DNA from: Rhodopirellula sp.
Lineage (GTDB): Bacteria; Planctomycetota; Planctomycetia; Pirellulales; Pirellulaceae
DNA: 49,534 bases
Reading direction: 5' to 3'
NCBI GenBank assembly: GCA_002698965.1
Contig: PAAT01000089.1
Span: 1-49,534, forward strand
Made by a program: the position numbers and the translations under genes. Numbering within the stretch: position 1 is the stretch's first letter; each line of letters starts with the position of its first letter. Below the pieces are notes generated by a model, which searched no databases, was not told the DNA's origin, and saw only the letters and a list, made by a program, of their open reading frames with translations. Positions 17,632 to 26,684 of the stretch are shown here, one piece after another.

Positions 17632-17783
17632 CGCCCAAGAACAACAATTAGACATTTCAAGATCTTCTGTTAGTGTTTACTATGATGGATGTAAAACAAA
17701 AGAGCTGAATCGCTCGACTAAACAAAACAGCGGCAATAAAGAGTCCGCTACGGGAACAAGCTTGGATATCCAAAGGAAATTCC

Positions 17784-18746
17784 ATGAGTAATGCAGGGCC
17801 TGGTCTGGCATTTGAACAACCAATTTACAAACTCGAGCAGGAGTTGGAATCTCTCGAGAGTGAAGAAACTGGTAACGGCCAGTCCGCCAAGGTTCGTGAC
17901 CTGAAGAATCGGATCGCAGATGTCACTCGCGATATCTACACCAATTTGTCACCCTGGGAAACCGTGCAGGTGGCTCGTCATCAGGACCGTCCGTACACGC
18001 GGGATTATCTCAATTTAGTCTTTGACGAATTCGTCGAACTTCATGGAGATCGCAAGTTTGGTGACGATCGAGCGATGCTAACGGGTTTCGCAAAACTGAA
18101 TGACCAGAAAGTTATGGTCATTGGGCACCAAAAGGGACGCACCGTGAAGGAACGCACCGAGTGTTACTTTGGGTGTGCTCATCCCGAAGGGTATCGCAAG
18201 GCCATGCAAAAAATGCAATTGGCTGCCAAGTTCAATTTACCCGTTATCTGTTTCATTGACACTCCCGGTGCGTATCCGGGAATCGGGGCGGAAGAACGTG
18301 GACAGGCATGGGTCATCGCCGAAAATATGTATGAAATGTCTCGTCTCGAAACCCCTATCATCTGCATCGTGATTGGCGAAGGCGGATCTGGTGGAGCATT
18401 AGGAATTGGCGTTGGTGACCGTGTCGCAATGTTGGAGCATAGTTATTACAGCGTGATCAGTCCGGAAGGCTGTGCCGGAATTCTCTGGAAAAGTCATGAG
18501 CATGCTCCGAAAGCGGCCGATGCGTTGAAGTTTACATCCAAACATCTACCAGGCCTGGGCGTCGTCGATGACATCATTCCTGAGCCTCTCGGTGGTGCCC
18601 ATCGGGACCATCAACAAATGGCCATTCGAATTAAACAATACTTGCTAAAGAACCTGAAACAACTGGGAAACGACTCTGTCGAAGATTTACTCTCAAATCG
18701 CTATCACAAATTCCGTGCGATGGGCAAGTTCATCGAAGAAGCATAA
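17784..18746 (+). CDS. accA: Acetyl-CoA carboxylase carboxyltransferase subunit alpha
   Basis: This 320-residue protein is the alpha half of the carboxyltransferase that moves CO2 from carboxybiotin to acetyl-CoA to make malonyl-CoA, the first step of fatty-acid synthesis. It pairs with AccD, which is not in this window. Diagnostic segments are FGDDRAMLTGFAKL, RTVKERTECYFGCAHPEGYRKA, FIDTPGAYPGIGAEERGQ and GEGGSGGALGIGVGD. The ATG has an AAAGGA site about 7 bases upstream. Two hairpins in the following gap end the transcript. The N-terminal coiled-coil-like segment with EQELESLESEE is normal for AccA. Confidence 0.97.
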   Translation: MSNAGPGLAFEQPIYKLEQELESLESEETGNGQSAKVRDLKNRIADVTRDIYTNLSPWETVQVARHQDRPYTRDYLNLVFDEFVELHGDRKFGDDRAMLTGFAKLNDQKVMVIGHQKGRTVKERTECYFGCAHPEGYRKAMQKMQLAAKFNLPVICFIDTPGAYPGIGAEERGQAWVIAENMYEMSRLETPIICIVIGEGGSGGALGIGVGDRVAMLEHSYYSVISPEGCAGILWKSHEHAPKAADALKFTSKHLPGLGVVDDIIPEPLGGAHRDHQQMAIRIKQYLLKNLKQLGNDSVEDLLSNRYHKFRAMGKFIEEA

Positions 18747-19068
18747 AGTTTTCAAGCGTTTGTGCTGAGTAGCCTCTGGCAAAAGAGAAGCCTTACGAAA
18801 CCGGATTACAGCAGGACAAGTTGAAGATAAAGCGTTGGCCAGCACCGACATGAAAACGGTCAGTGCTATTATTTCAAAAAGGCCGGTAAACAGGCTTTTT
18901 TAGCCTATTCCCAACGTCCGATAATGTTTCTTATGTTCGGTTTGAGATAAACCGTATTTAGTCTCAATTGGCCTACACTGGTTTCACTCGCGTTTCACGA
19001 TTCCCCGGCTACCGTGTAAAATGAAACTAACAACGATCAGTACATCTGTCTAGTAAAACACTCCCCCG
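18747..19068. other. 322-base gap with two hairpins after accA
   Basis: This region lies between accA and the ASPIC lipoprotein gene, both on the plus strand. It holds the two hairpins listed separately (18841-18867 and 18876-18901). The rest, about 19010-19068, must contain the promoter of the next gene, but I see no convincing -35/-10 pair. No open frame of note is present. Confidence 0.6.
18841..18901 (+). terminator. Tandem hairpin terminator after accA
   Basis: The first hairpin pairs AGCAC and GAC (18841-18849) with GTC and GTGCT (18859-18867) with one internal mismatch. The second pairs 18876-18884 (AAAAAGGCC) with 18893-18901 (GGCTTTTTT) with one G-U pair and an 8-base loop, so the T-run forms part of the stem and tail. 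Together they look like a rho-independent terminator with an upstream helper stem. Confidence 0.7.
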
Positions 19069-20961
19069 ATGGTCCCCCGATTCTCCGCTCATTTCCAAAT
19101 CCCTCTACCTGCTCTGGCATTCTCACTGCTGGTCAGCCTGTTGTCTCTGGCTATACTCAGCGCCGGTTGCGACTCAAAAGATACATCCACAATTCAGATC
19201 AGACCGGAAAACCCAGATCTATCCAATGCTTCCCAACAAACTAACTCCGCTTCCTCAATCGACCAGACGTCCGCTAGCGAAAACTCATCTTCTATGCTTA
19301 TCAGCCCGGAAGATAATCTACCGGAACCGGAAAGCCATCTAAAATTTAGAACTCTGGAGTCTGGACCTGATTTCATCTACAAAAACGGCGAAGAAGCCGG
19401 CCACGTCACCATGGTCGAAACACTCGGCGGTGGCGTCGCATTATTTGACTATAACAATGATGGGTATGAAGATATTTTGTTAACTGGAGGAGGAACCTTT
19501 GGGGAAGATAAAAAAGAAGCCACCCGAATCAGCGGTTACCCCCCTGCTCTCTATCAAAACAACGGTAATCTGACCTTTACTAATGTCACCCAACCAGCCG
19601 GAATCAACCGCGATGATTTCTATAGCCACGGAGCGATCACGCAGGATTATGACAACGACGGGTTCACCGATCTGGTAATTACTGGATACGGAGGTGTCCT
19701 TGTTTTTCATAACAATGGAGATGGAACATTCGAGGAAGTCTCGCAACAGCTAAACCTTCCCAGCGATGTTTGGAGTGTCGGCGCGGCCTGGGGTGACATC
19801 GACAATGACGGTACGCTCGAACTCTACCTCGCTCAGTACATTGACTGGTCCTTTGCCAACCACCCGTTTTGCACAGGCCGGGATCAAAGTTTCTTATCGC
19901 AAAAGAAAGCAGATAACCGCCGTGACATCTGCTCACCTCGTGACTTCGCAGCCCTACCCGATTTCCTACTCAAGTTTAATGAACATGGAACACTTATCGA
20001 TATCTCTGAACAGGCTGGTATCAACAAAGCCGGGAAGGGCCTCGGAGTGTTAATGGCGGATGTCGATCTAGATGGAGATCTCGATATCTACGTCACTAAC
20101 GACACCGTTGCAAACTTCCTCTGGACGAACCAGGGGGATGGAACCTTTCAGGAAACGGCCGCACTGTGTGGAGTAGGGTTCGACAATACAGGTAATGCCG
20201 ATGGAAGTATGGGAATAGACATGGGTGACTTCAATATGGACGGGCTACCCGATCTTTTCGTCACGAACTTCCAAAATGAGCAATTTGCACTATACAAGAA
20301 TATTGGAAATGCATTGTTTCAACATGTGAGCACTGCCAGTGGCTTACTTAGTTTCCAAAGCGTCTACGTCGGCTGGGGAACCGCATTTATGGATGCTGAT
20401 CGAGATGGTGATGAAGACCTCTTCATTGCCAATGGGCATGTAAACCTCTATCCATCCGATGCGACCATTGCCCAATGGCCCATCGCGCTGGAAAATATCG
20501 AGGGTCGCTACGCCAAGGTCAACAAAAGTGTTGGTGCCTACTTCACCACCGCACACAAGGGCCGGGGGATTGCCTATGGTGACCTCGATAACGACGGCGA
20601 CCTTGACCTGGTCTATTCTCACATCAACGAGCGTTGTAGCGTCTTAATCAACGAAACCGCTAACGAGAATCAGTGGCTTTCCCTGCAGCTTATTGGCAAT
20701 CCAAGTAACCGAGCCGCCGTCGGCAGCGTGGTAACACTTAAAACGGACAAACAATTTCAAGTGCGACAGGTCAAGGGTGGATCGAGCTATGCTTCGAGTA
20801 ATGACACACGCGTTTTCTTCGGTATTCCGCAGAGCCAGACTATCGAGTCAATCCTAATCCGCTGGCCCGATGGGACAGAGCAGACCCTTGAGTCCCCCCA
20901 CGCCAATACAACGCAAACCATCATTCAGTCAACGCCTGGTTTATCCCCCTCCTCTCTCTGA
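19069..20961 (+). CDS. FG-GAP/VCBS repeat lipoprotein with ASPIC/UnbV domain
   Basis: This 630-residue protein is an exported lipoprotein: a hydrophobic leader ending LSAGC puts the lipid-modified cysteine at residue 34, followed by a Ser/Asn-rich linker to about residue 85. Seven calcium-binding loops of the D-x-D-x-D-G type are visible (for example DYNNDGYED, DYDNDGFTD, DVDLDGDLD, DADRDGDED, DLDNDGDLD), which indicates an FG-GAP/VCBS beta-propeller. The last about 85 residues match the ASPIC/UnbV domain with AVGSVVTLKT, RQVKGGSSYASSND and ILIRWPDGTEQ. The role is unknown; surface binding or matrix contact is common for such propellers. A TPR lipoprotein starts 6 bases after its stop. Confidence 0.9.
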   Translation: MVPRFSAHFQIPLPALAFSLLVSLLSLAILSAGCDSKDTSTIQIRPENPDLSNASQQTNSASSIDQTSASENSSSMLISPEDNLPEPESHLKFRTLESGPDFIYKNGEEAGHVTMVETLGGGVALFDYNNDGYEDILLTGGGTFGEDKKEATRISGYPPALYQNNGNLTFTNVTQPAGINRDDFYSHGAITQDYDNDGFTDLVITGYGGVLVFHNNGDGTFEEVSQQLNLPSDVWSVGAAWGDIDNDGTLELYLAQYIDWSFANHPFCTGRDQSFLSQKKADNRRDICSPRDFAALPDFLLKFNEHGTLIDISEQAGINKAGKGLGVLMADVDLDGDLDIYVTNDTVANFLWTNQGDGTFQETAALCGVGFDNTGNADGSMGIDMGDFNMDGLPDLFVTNFQNEQFALYKNIGNALFQHVSTASGLLSFQSVYVGWGTAFMDADRDGDEDLFIANGHVNLYPSDATIAQWPIALENIEGRYAKVNKSVGAYFTTAHKGRGIAYGDLDNDGDLDLVYSHINERCSVLINETANENQWLSLQLIGNPSNRAAVGSVVTLKTDKQFQVRQVKGGSSYASSNDTRVFFGIPQSQTIESILIRWPDGTEQTLESPHANTTQTIIQSTPGLSPSSL

Positions 20962-20967
20962 TTCCTT

Positions 20968-22182
20968 ATGTCTCGCTTGCTTCTCATTTCACTTCTCGTC
21001 GCCTGCACATTCCAGTCCGGCTGTTCCTCTGAGCAGACTGTCGATGAATTACTCCAGCGAGGACGCGAAGCAATCAGAATTGAAGACTGGGATTCGGTTC
21101 GCCAAATTAAAAACGAATTAGCTGAACATAAAGATGCCCAAGTCGAAATTCAATTCCTGGAAGCGAACCTTTACATGAACGTGTTAAATTACGATGCTGT
21201 AATGCAACGCGTTGGAGAAATCGCCAGCGACAAGCGAATCCGTGAAGACTGTATGATGCTTGCCGTTCACTGTTTCACGGCTGTTCAGGATATGCCATCA
21301 ACGATGCGTACACTGGAAGAAATTGCAGTCGAATTTCCGGACAACGCCGACGCCCACCGCCTTCTCATTGCCAACTACTATGATTTTGGCGCACTTCAAC
21401 AGGCCATGCGACACTGCGAACGCGTTTCTGAACTCGTTCCCGAGGATCCCCGCCCCGACCGCCTTATGGGCTTGATCAGTAAAGACTTTGAAAAAAATGA
21501 ATTAGCAATCACTCACTACCTCGAATCTCTTGAACGCGCACAAACCGACTCAACATTTAACCAGGTCGATGAAATACGAACGGAATTGGCCGAAGTTTAT
21601 ATCCGTATAAGAAAGTATCAGGACGCCGAAAAGCAACTCCAGCAGCTTTCCTCTGACGCAACCGAAACAATACAAGCTACAGCCCTTGCTTATCGGGCGG
21701 AATGCGCAATGGCGTTAGGAGACTTCGACAAAGCAGAAAAATGGGTTCGCCACAGCATACGCAGATCCCCCACCCTGCCCCACGGCCAGCGAATTCTCGG
21801 TCTCATTGCCATGCAAACTGGCAAACCGGCTGAGGCTAAGCAGGCACTGGAAAATGCCGCACGACTCGATCCTGGGAATGACCGCGTATTCTTCCAGTTA
21901 TCCAACGTACTACGGCAACTAGGTCAAACCGATGCCGCCAACGAAGCTTTTAATAAACATGAACAAATCAAAACCCTAAAGTTGGAATACATCGAGCTAA
22001 ACGTGCAGGCAGCCCAGCAGACCGACAATGCCGGAATCCGAGTAAAGATCGCAAGCATCGCCGAGCAACTCGGCGATTACCAGGCGGCCGTCAGTTGGTA
22101 TAGCGGAGCCCTTGGGATCAACCCGAAAAATGAAGAAGCCCTTATCGGGATTAACCGAGTCAGAGCTGCGCAACAACAATAG
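20968..22182 (+). CDS. TPR lipoprotein
   Basis: This 404-residue protein has a lipoprotein leader ending FQSGC (Cys19) and then helices throughout, with tetratricopeptide signatures such as ALAYRAECAMALGDFDKAEKW, RILGLIAMQTGKPAEAKQAL and ENAARLDPGNDRVF in the C-terminal half. TPR repeats bind other proteins. It starts 6 bases after the stop of the ASPIC lipoprotein, so the two are almost certainly translated from one transcript, and a physical partnership is a reasonable inference. No catalytic motif is visible. A hairpin follows at 22184-22217. Confidence 0.9.
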   Translation: MSRLLLISLLVACTFQSGCSSEQTVDELLQRGREAIRIEDWDSVRQIKNELAEHKDAQVEIQFLEANLYMNVLNYDAVMQRVGEIASDKRIREDCMMLAVHCFTAVQDMPSTMRTLEEIAVEFPDNADAHRLLIANYYDFGALQQAMRHCERVSELVPEDPRPDRLMGLISKDFEKNELAITHYLESLERAQTDSTFNQVDEIRTELAEVYIRIRKYQDAEKQLQQLSSDATETIQATALAYRAECAMALGDFDKAEKWVRHSIRRSPTLPHGQRILGLIAMQTGKPAEAKQALENAARLDPGNDRVFFQLSNVLRQLGQTDAANEAFNKHEQIKTLKLEYIELNVQAAQQTDNAGIRVKIASIAEQLGDYQAAVSWYSGALGINPKNEEALIGINRVRAAQQQ

Positions 22183-22183
22183 G

Positions 22184-22217
22184 CCGGTTAGGGCACCCTG
22201 TAAACGGACCGGTTTTC
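22184..22217 (+). terminator. Possible terminator hairpin after TPR lipoprotein
   Basis: CCGGT (22184-22188) pairs with ACCGG (22208-22212), enclosing a nested AGGG/CCCT stem. A short run of Ts follows. The stem is short and the T-run is only about four bases, so this is a weak terminator or a transcript-end structure. Confidence 0.4.
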
Positions 22218-22370
22218 CAACTCCAATTCCTCGTATTCACTGACACAAACCCAAATTCTTCTAGTCACCAATGACTCGAATTTGTTAATCTTGTTCTGAT
22301 TCATGAAAAGTTCTGTTTCATTTAAGTTCAAAACATTCCCCGTTCCTGCCAGTCATTAGATAGTTTACCA

Positions 22371-22811
22371 ATGCGAGTTGTTTTACAACGGGTCAGCCAT
22401 GCCAGTGTTGCCGTCGCCCGAGAAGTCGTCGGGCAAATTGACTTGGGATTGCTAGTATTCGTTGGCATTGGCCCTGACGACACCTCCAAAGAGATCGTGC
22501 AAATGTGCGATAAGATTGCAGGTTTAAGAATCTTCGAAGATGACAATGGTAAAATGAACCTCAGCCTTCAGGATGTACAGGGAGAAATCCTCATCGTAAG
22601 CCAATTCACTCTTTGGGGTGATTGCCGTAAAGGGCGTCGCCCCAGTTTCACCAATGCCGCACCTCCGGAAGTTGCGGAGCCGCTTTACGAGCAATTTGTT
22701 ACCGAAATGGCGCTGCGCGGTGTACGAGTTGCCACCGGCTCCTTCGGCGCAGACATGCAGGTAACTATTGTAAATGAAGGTCCTGTCACCATGCTTCTGG
22801 AATCTTGGTAG
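22371..22811 (+). CDS. dtd: D-aminoacyl-tRNA deacylase
   Basis: This 146-residue enzyme hydrolyses D-aminoacyl-tRNAs and glycyl-tRNA(Ala), protecting translation from misacylation. The family motifs are present: SQFTLWG (canonically SQFTLxA) near residue 78 and NEGPVTM near residue 137, whose Gly-Pro forms the chiral-proofreading site. Length and the MRVVLQRVSHASV start are standard. A CvpA-like gene follows after 11 bases with a perfect ribosome binding site, so the two are probably transcribed together. Confidence 0.96.
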   Translation: MRVVLQRVSHASVAVAREVVGQIDLGLLVFVGIGPDDTSKEIVQMCDKIAGLRIFEDDNGKMNLSLQDVQGEILIVSQFTLWGDCRKGRRPSFTNAAPPEVAEPLYEQFVTEMALRGVRVATGSFGADMQVTIVNEGPVTMLLESW

Positions 22812-22822
22812 GAGGCTCGACG

Positions 22823-23422
22823 ATGCAAACATTTGATCTCATCATGGCCGTCGTGCTCGGAGGCTCTATTCTGATCGGCGCCTGGAAAGGCATGATCTGG
22901 CAAATCAGCATGGTTAGTTCCATCGTCGTGAGTTTTTTTGTAGCCAGAGAATTCCACGGTGGTTTGGCAAACGCCATGAGCGATATTGGTGAACCCTGGA
23001 ACAAGTACTTAGCCATGGGCGCCATCTACATATTAACCTCGCTGGCAATCTGGATGGTTCATAGTTTTCTACAAAAGAGGCTTGAAAAGCACGACATGAA
23101 AACCTTCGACCATCAAACTGGCGGACTCATGGGGATCGTAAACGGTGCCCTGCTCTGTTGTCTACTAACGGTCATCATGATCGCTTTTACCGATGAAGAG
23201 TCTCATGAAACCATTGGCAATTCAAAGTCAGGTGTTTACGTCAATAAGATGGTGTCGGCGATCCGAAAGGTGATTCCTGAGGATATCGTGGAACCGGTCA
23301 ACGAGCATTTTGACAAGCTTGATTTGATCATTCAACAACGCGACGCCGAGCAGACAATCGATGATACGGTCGACAATGCTGTCGAAGACCTGAAGGACGA
23401 AATCAAAGAAGCATTGGAATAA
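22823..23422 (+). CDS. CvpA-family membrane protein
   Basis: This 199-residue inner-membrane protein has four hydrophobic helices in the first about 130 residues and a charged, acidic C-terminal tail. The N-terminal pattern FDLIMAVVLGGSILIGAWKGMIWQI matches the CvpA family, named for colicin V production and found in many bacteria without colicins. A TTG start 18 bases upstream is possible, but the ATG at 22823 sits 7 bases after a perfect GGAGG, so I chose it. It lies just downstream of dtd. The role in planctomycetes is unknown. Confidence 0.8.
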   Translation: MQTFDLIMAVVLGGSILIGAWKGMIWQISMVSSIVVSFFVAREFHGGLANAMSDIGEPWNKYLAMGAIYILTSLAIWMVHSFLQKRLEKHDMKTFDHQTGGLMGIVNGALLCCLLTVIMIAFTDEESHETIGNSKSGVYVNKMVSAIRKVIPEDIVEPVNEHFDKLDLIIQQRDAEQTIDDTVDNAVEDLKDEIKEALE

Positions 23423-23437
23423 ACTTCCTTCGACAAC

Positions 23438-24097
23438 TTAGACTTCTGCTTGTCCTATTTCCTTTTTCCGTATTTCTGTCGCGGCAACGATCTCTTGAAT
23501 TATTTCGTAGTGAGCACCGATCTTTCCGACCTGCTGAAGGAATGAAAAGATCAGGAACATCGTTCCCAGAATAGACAAAATAAAGTGAACACTCACCCAG
23601 TCAGCACTCGAACTTATTTCTGTGGCCGGATCAGAGGCACCACCAAAAGCAACAATCAGAATGATCATGAGTACTCCCGTGAGTGACCAGGGAAAGGTAC
23701 TCTTCTTAAGTCGGGTGCTGCGGTGAGCGAACTCGGGATCAAGACGATAAGCATCCACAACTTCATTACACCACTTGGTCGTACCAATGAAGTAGGTCAT
23801 GCTAATCGCATTGACCAAAACACAAATAATGGCGGTGAAGACTCCCAACAAAAAATGAAGACTATGTCTTTTTTTGGCAGGCGCGTGATTCTCAGCCGCA
23901 AGTCTCAAAGCTGCCTCGGCCGCTGCGACCGCCTGTTCGTCCATTTTCACTCTAGCCTGAGCGTAGGCATTGCTTGCTTCTTTAACCGCAGACGCATTAC
24001 CGTTGAGATCACCTACCCACAGCCCAACTCCGAAATTGGAAATTAAAAGCACCGTGGCGAAACATGCCAGAACAAAGAAAATACGTGCCACACCCAT
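23438..24097 (-). CDS. Four-helix membrane protein of unknown function
   Basis: This 219-residue protein has an N-terminal helix (about 4-26), a helical Ala-rich external segment (about 34-70) with coiled-coil character, then three more helices near residues 82-105, 134-150 and 165-190, and a charged C-terminus. I do not recognise a family. The ATG at 24097 has an AAGGG site very close upstream. It converges on the CvpA-like gene with 15 bases between stops. A 7-bp inverted repeat lies 26-48 bases upstream of its start. Confidence 0.7.
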   Translation of the reverse strand: MGVARIFFVLACFATVLLISNFGVGLWVGDLNGNASAVKEASNAYAQARVKMDEQAVAAAEAALRLAAENHAPAKKRHSLHFLLGVFTAIICVLVNAISMTYFIGTTKWCNEVVDAYRLDPEFAHRSTRLKKSTFPWSLTGVLMIILIVAFGGASDPATEISSSADWVSVHFILSILGTMFLIFSFLQQVGKIGAHYEIIQEIVAATEIRKKEIGQAEV

Positions 24098-24122
24098 GGC
24101 CCTTTCGACAGGTAAGTCAATC

Positions 24123-24182
24123 GCTACGTTCTTAGTGTAAACGTAGGCTTATGAACTGGTAAGGCCTACTACCAGGCCTATC
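24123..24182. repeat. Two inverted repeats between membrane and exported-protein genes
   Basis: CTACGTT (24123-24129) and AACGTAG (24139-24145) are exact reverse complements with a 9-base spacer. A second hairpin pairs GG and AGGCCT (24157-24166) with AGGCCT and CC (24173-24182), with two internal mismatches. They lie downstream of the 24200 gene and upstream of the 23438 gene, so they could be a factor-independent terminator without a T-run, an operator, or both. Confidence 0.4.
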
Positions 24183-24199
24183 CAACTTCTCGCAAGCCA

Positions 24200-25210
24200 T
24201 TACTCCGTCATGTACTTGTCGAGGAAGGCCTGAGTGCGATCGACAATTACCTGTTCACCACGTTGGTATTCAAACTGAGCAGCATTCATGTCGACTAATC
24301 GAGTAATGTCATAAAGTTGCAAGGATACCATTGGTCTAACGGTATTGTCTGCCAAAACTCTCAAATACTGAATTTCTCTAGGAATGAACTTGAATTCGAC
24401 ATCACGACCTAATACCAACTGGACTGCATCAGGTAGATGAGTTGGCAATTGGGTGCCTGAATCGAATTGCTCAATAATTCGATCTTTCACTCCCTGCTTC
24501 CAAGCACCGCTCATCACCCAAACCGGAATGTCTTCATAAGTAGCTTCCCTGACACTTCCAAACTCGAAACAGAAATCAATCGAGGTCAGTAATCGCGGCA
24601 GTCCCCCCATAGCAATGTTAGCACCCCAGTTAGCCGTAAATTTCACAATCCCATTTTCTCGCTCGTATTCCGCTAGTTCATCCTGAATAAAACGAACATC
24701 GATACGACTCAGCGTGGTCCCTTCCGCAAGGTTTTCACGTGTCCAAAGGTGGCGTCCATCGCAAACCTGAATCACACTTGAAGTCTTTTCCCCCACCTGA
24801 GTTTTAAGCTCGAACCTTAGCCTTTTGATTGAATCATTGCCAAATTGCCGGTAGTGACCTGTTCCGACCAGTTGCTGGTCAAACATACGAATCTTATGAC
24901 GAACCGAAGCCTGAAAACGGGATTCTGAGTGCAGTTGGGCAATCGCTCGCTTCAAAATCGTCTTCGAATCTGTCAATAACTCTTCAGCCCCACCCTGCTC
25001 CGTCGCTTTGGATTCAGCGGGTATATCCATGGGATTCCCATCGGTATCGACTGGAATTCCAACATTAAGCGAAGAATTATTTTCCGACGTAGGCGGTGTC
25101 TGGGCTTTCAAACTGGGGGAAATAGGGCTGTTTTGGTAAGCGTTTTTAGGCCCAGACAGAATAAAACCTGTCAAAACAAGACATGTAAGTATAGGTAATT
25201 TGTACTTCAT
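24200..25210 (-). CDS. Exported protein, LolA-like pattern
   Basis: This 336-residue protein begins with a signal peptide (about 1-24) and a disordered Ser/Pro/Asn-rich segment to about residue 75. The rest is beta-rich and looks like the incomplete-barrel lipoprotein-carrier (LolA/DUF2092-like) group, with VCDGRHLWTRENLAEG, where a cofactor-like or lipid-carrier domain usually has a Y-D-G-x-x-x-W segment. The likeness is by pattern only. It stands alone on the minus strand, divergent from the exported-protein cluster at 25483, and shares its palindromic control region. Confidence 0.65.
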   Translation of the reverse strand: MKYKLPILTCLVLTGFILSGPKNAYQNSPISPSLKAQTPPTSENNSSLNVGIPVDTDGNPMDIPAESKATEQGGAEELLTDSKTILKRAIAQLHSESRFQASVRHKIRMFDQQLVGTGHYRQFGNDSIKRLRFELKTQVGEKTSSVIQVCDGRHLWTRENLAEGTTLSRIDVRFIQDELAEYERENGIVKFTANWGANIAMGGLPRLLTSIDFCFEFGSVREATYEDIPVWVMSGAWKQGVKDRIIEQFDSGTQLPTHLPDAVQLVLGRDVEFKFIPREIQYLRVLADNTVRPMVSLQLYDITRLVDMNAAQFEYQRGEQVIVDRTQAFLDKYMTE

Positions 25211-25268
25211 AGTCCGGTTGTGCCGATTTTATCAAAGATTCGTGCTGTAACGTGCCGATTACTGCCCA

Positions 25269-25337
25269 CAAGGAACTATTGTTTCCTTGCGCCGATATCG
25301 GTACCTCCTTTGAGTTAGAAACATTTTAGATGTTTCT
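25269..25337. promoter_or_regulatory. Three successive palindromes in a divergent control region
   Basis: Three exact inverted repeats lie in 69 bases. They are CAAGGAA/TTCCTTG (25269-25275, 25283-25289, 7-base spacer), the perfect palindrome CCGATATCGG (25292-25301), and AGAAACAT/ATGTTTCT (25317-25324, 25330-25337, 5-base spacer). They sit between the divergent genes at 25210 (minus) and 25483 (plus). Their number and regularity suggest regulator binding or a structured leader upstream of the plus-strand cluster; none has a T-run. Confidence 0.5.
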
Positions 25338-25482
25338 CTATTCAGGGGTAAAGCTCAATCAATTTCGAATCGAACATCATACAAAAACTTTTCAGCTCCG
25401 GATGGGCTGTAAACATACGAGTCAAAACTCAATAGCAAATTCCATTTACCGTTGTGCAAGTAAAACTGCCATGGGGGAAAAC

Positions 25483-26553
25483 ATGAAGACTTTTTCAAAA
25501 TTATGGGCGGTAGTCGCAATCGCAGCCCTGATGACAACTGGTTGCCAAACCTTCGAGCAACATAATCTGCCTCCAGCTGATCAGCTGCTTCATCCCGGAC
25601 CTGGTGTTGATGGTCCCGGACCGGGCGTATTGATGCCTCAGGCACCGATGATGCAACCGCAACTTGGTCCCGCACCATCACCGGGGCTGTCGATACAAGT
25701 TATCTTCAACCGACCAACCGGTATGCAGATTGGGATCGATACGACTCGTAATGGTAGCTATGAAGGTCAAACACTGGTGACACCAGCTCGTCATGATTTT
25801 ATGGTTGGAACCAACGGAGACATAGCTCGTATGAAATTAAGTAATATCGAAGGGCACGAAGCTGTTGAGTTGTTCCCGACGATTGAAATTGCTCCTGTAA
25901 ATCCACGTACTGCGGCTTACCTGGACCACAATGCAATTCCTATACAGTTCACCAACGAGGATTTTGATCAGGTTGCAACTGGCAACTATGTCACTAAAGT
26001 CATTTACCTTCCAGATCCGGAATTTCAAGATCTGGCACTGGCGAATGTAGAGACCCTTGTCAGCACTCGTCTTGATCCAGGCGACGATCCGATCGTCGAA
26101 GCAGATCGACGCGGTAGTATCATGGCTATCCTGCGAATGGGTAATAAATTAAAAGCTGTGAATCCGGCAGCACCAGCAGCTGCTCCTGCTGCCTTTATGC
26201 AGGGTGTACAGGCTGGTCCGGCATTACCGATGACGATGGCGCCAAACTACGTTTCAGGGCTTTCCACTCCACCATGGGGCACTCCCATGACCGCAACCAA
26301 CATCGGGGTACCAGGCCCTCCACATCTTCCATTTGGAGCTCCTGCCGGTCTTCAGTCATATACTATGCATAATCACACCAAGGTGAATATGCCGGAGCCT
26401 GTCCAGCATTTCAATGTTCATATGCGACAAACACCCGGTTACAGCTATCCACAACCTGTAGACACCGTTCGTATTCGTGAGCACAACTACAATCCGGCTG
26501 CCATTAACCGACAGCCCCAGCGAGTTCGTAATCAGGTTGTTCCGCAACAATAA
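25483..26553 (+). CDS. Exported lipoprotein, first paralog of a two-member family
   Basis: This 356-residue protein has a lipoprotein leader ending TTGC (Cys21). A folded domain (about 75-235) follows, then a Pro/Ala/Met-rich tail (about 235-356) that looks disordered. The domain shares short matching segments with the gene product at 26685: VELFPTIE against TELFPTVE, VTKVIYLPDP against ITRVIYLEDP, and MAILRMGNK against MAILRMGSK. The two are therefore diverged paralogs. A longer frame starts at 25330, but the ATG at 25483 has a GGGGGA site and begins the leader, so I chose it. Family not named; I propose no function. It opens the three-gene cluster to 28720. Confidence 0.8.
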   Translation: MKTFSKLWAVVAIAALMTTGCQTFEQHNLPPADQLLHPGPGVDGPGPGVLMPQAPMMQPQLGPAPSPGLSIQVIFNRPTGMQIGIDTTRNGSYEGQTLVTPARHDFMVGTNGDIARMKLSNIEGHEAVELFPTIEIAPVNPRTAAYLDHNAIPIQFTNEDFDQVATGNYVTKVIYLPDPEFQDLALANVETLVSTRLDPGDDPIVEADRRGSIMAILRMGNKLKAVNPAAPAAAPAAFMQGVQAGPALPMTMAPNYVSGLSTPPWGTPMTATNIGVPGPPHLPFGAPAGLQSYTMHNHTKVNMPEPVQHFNVHMRQTPGYSYPQPVDTVRIREHNYNPAAINRQPQRVRNQVVPQQ

Positions 26554-26684
26554 TATGGTTTTTAACCAGCGACGTTAAATAAGCAGACAATGCCCACGAG
26601 TGGAACATCCGGATTCACTTGTGGGCGTTAGCTGCATAACAGACTGGCCTCCCAAGGCTGAAACAACCAACCAAATTTCGATCG

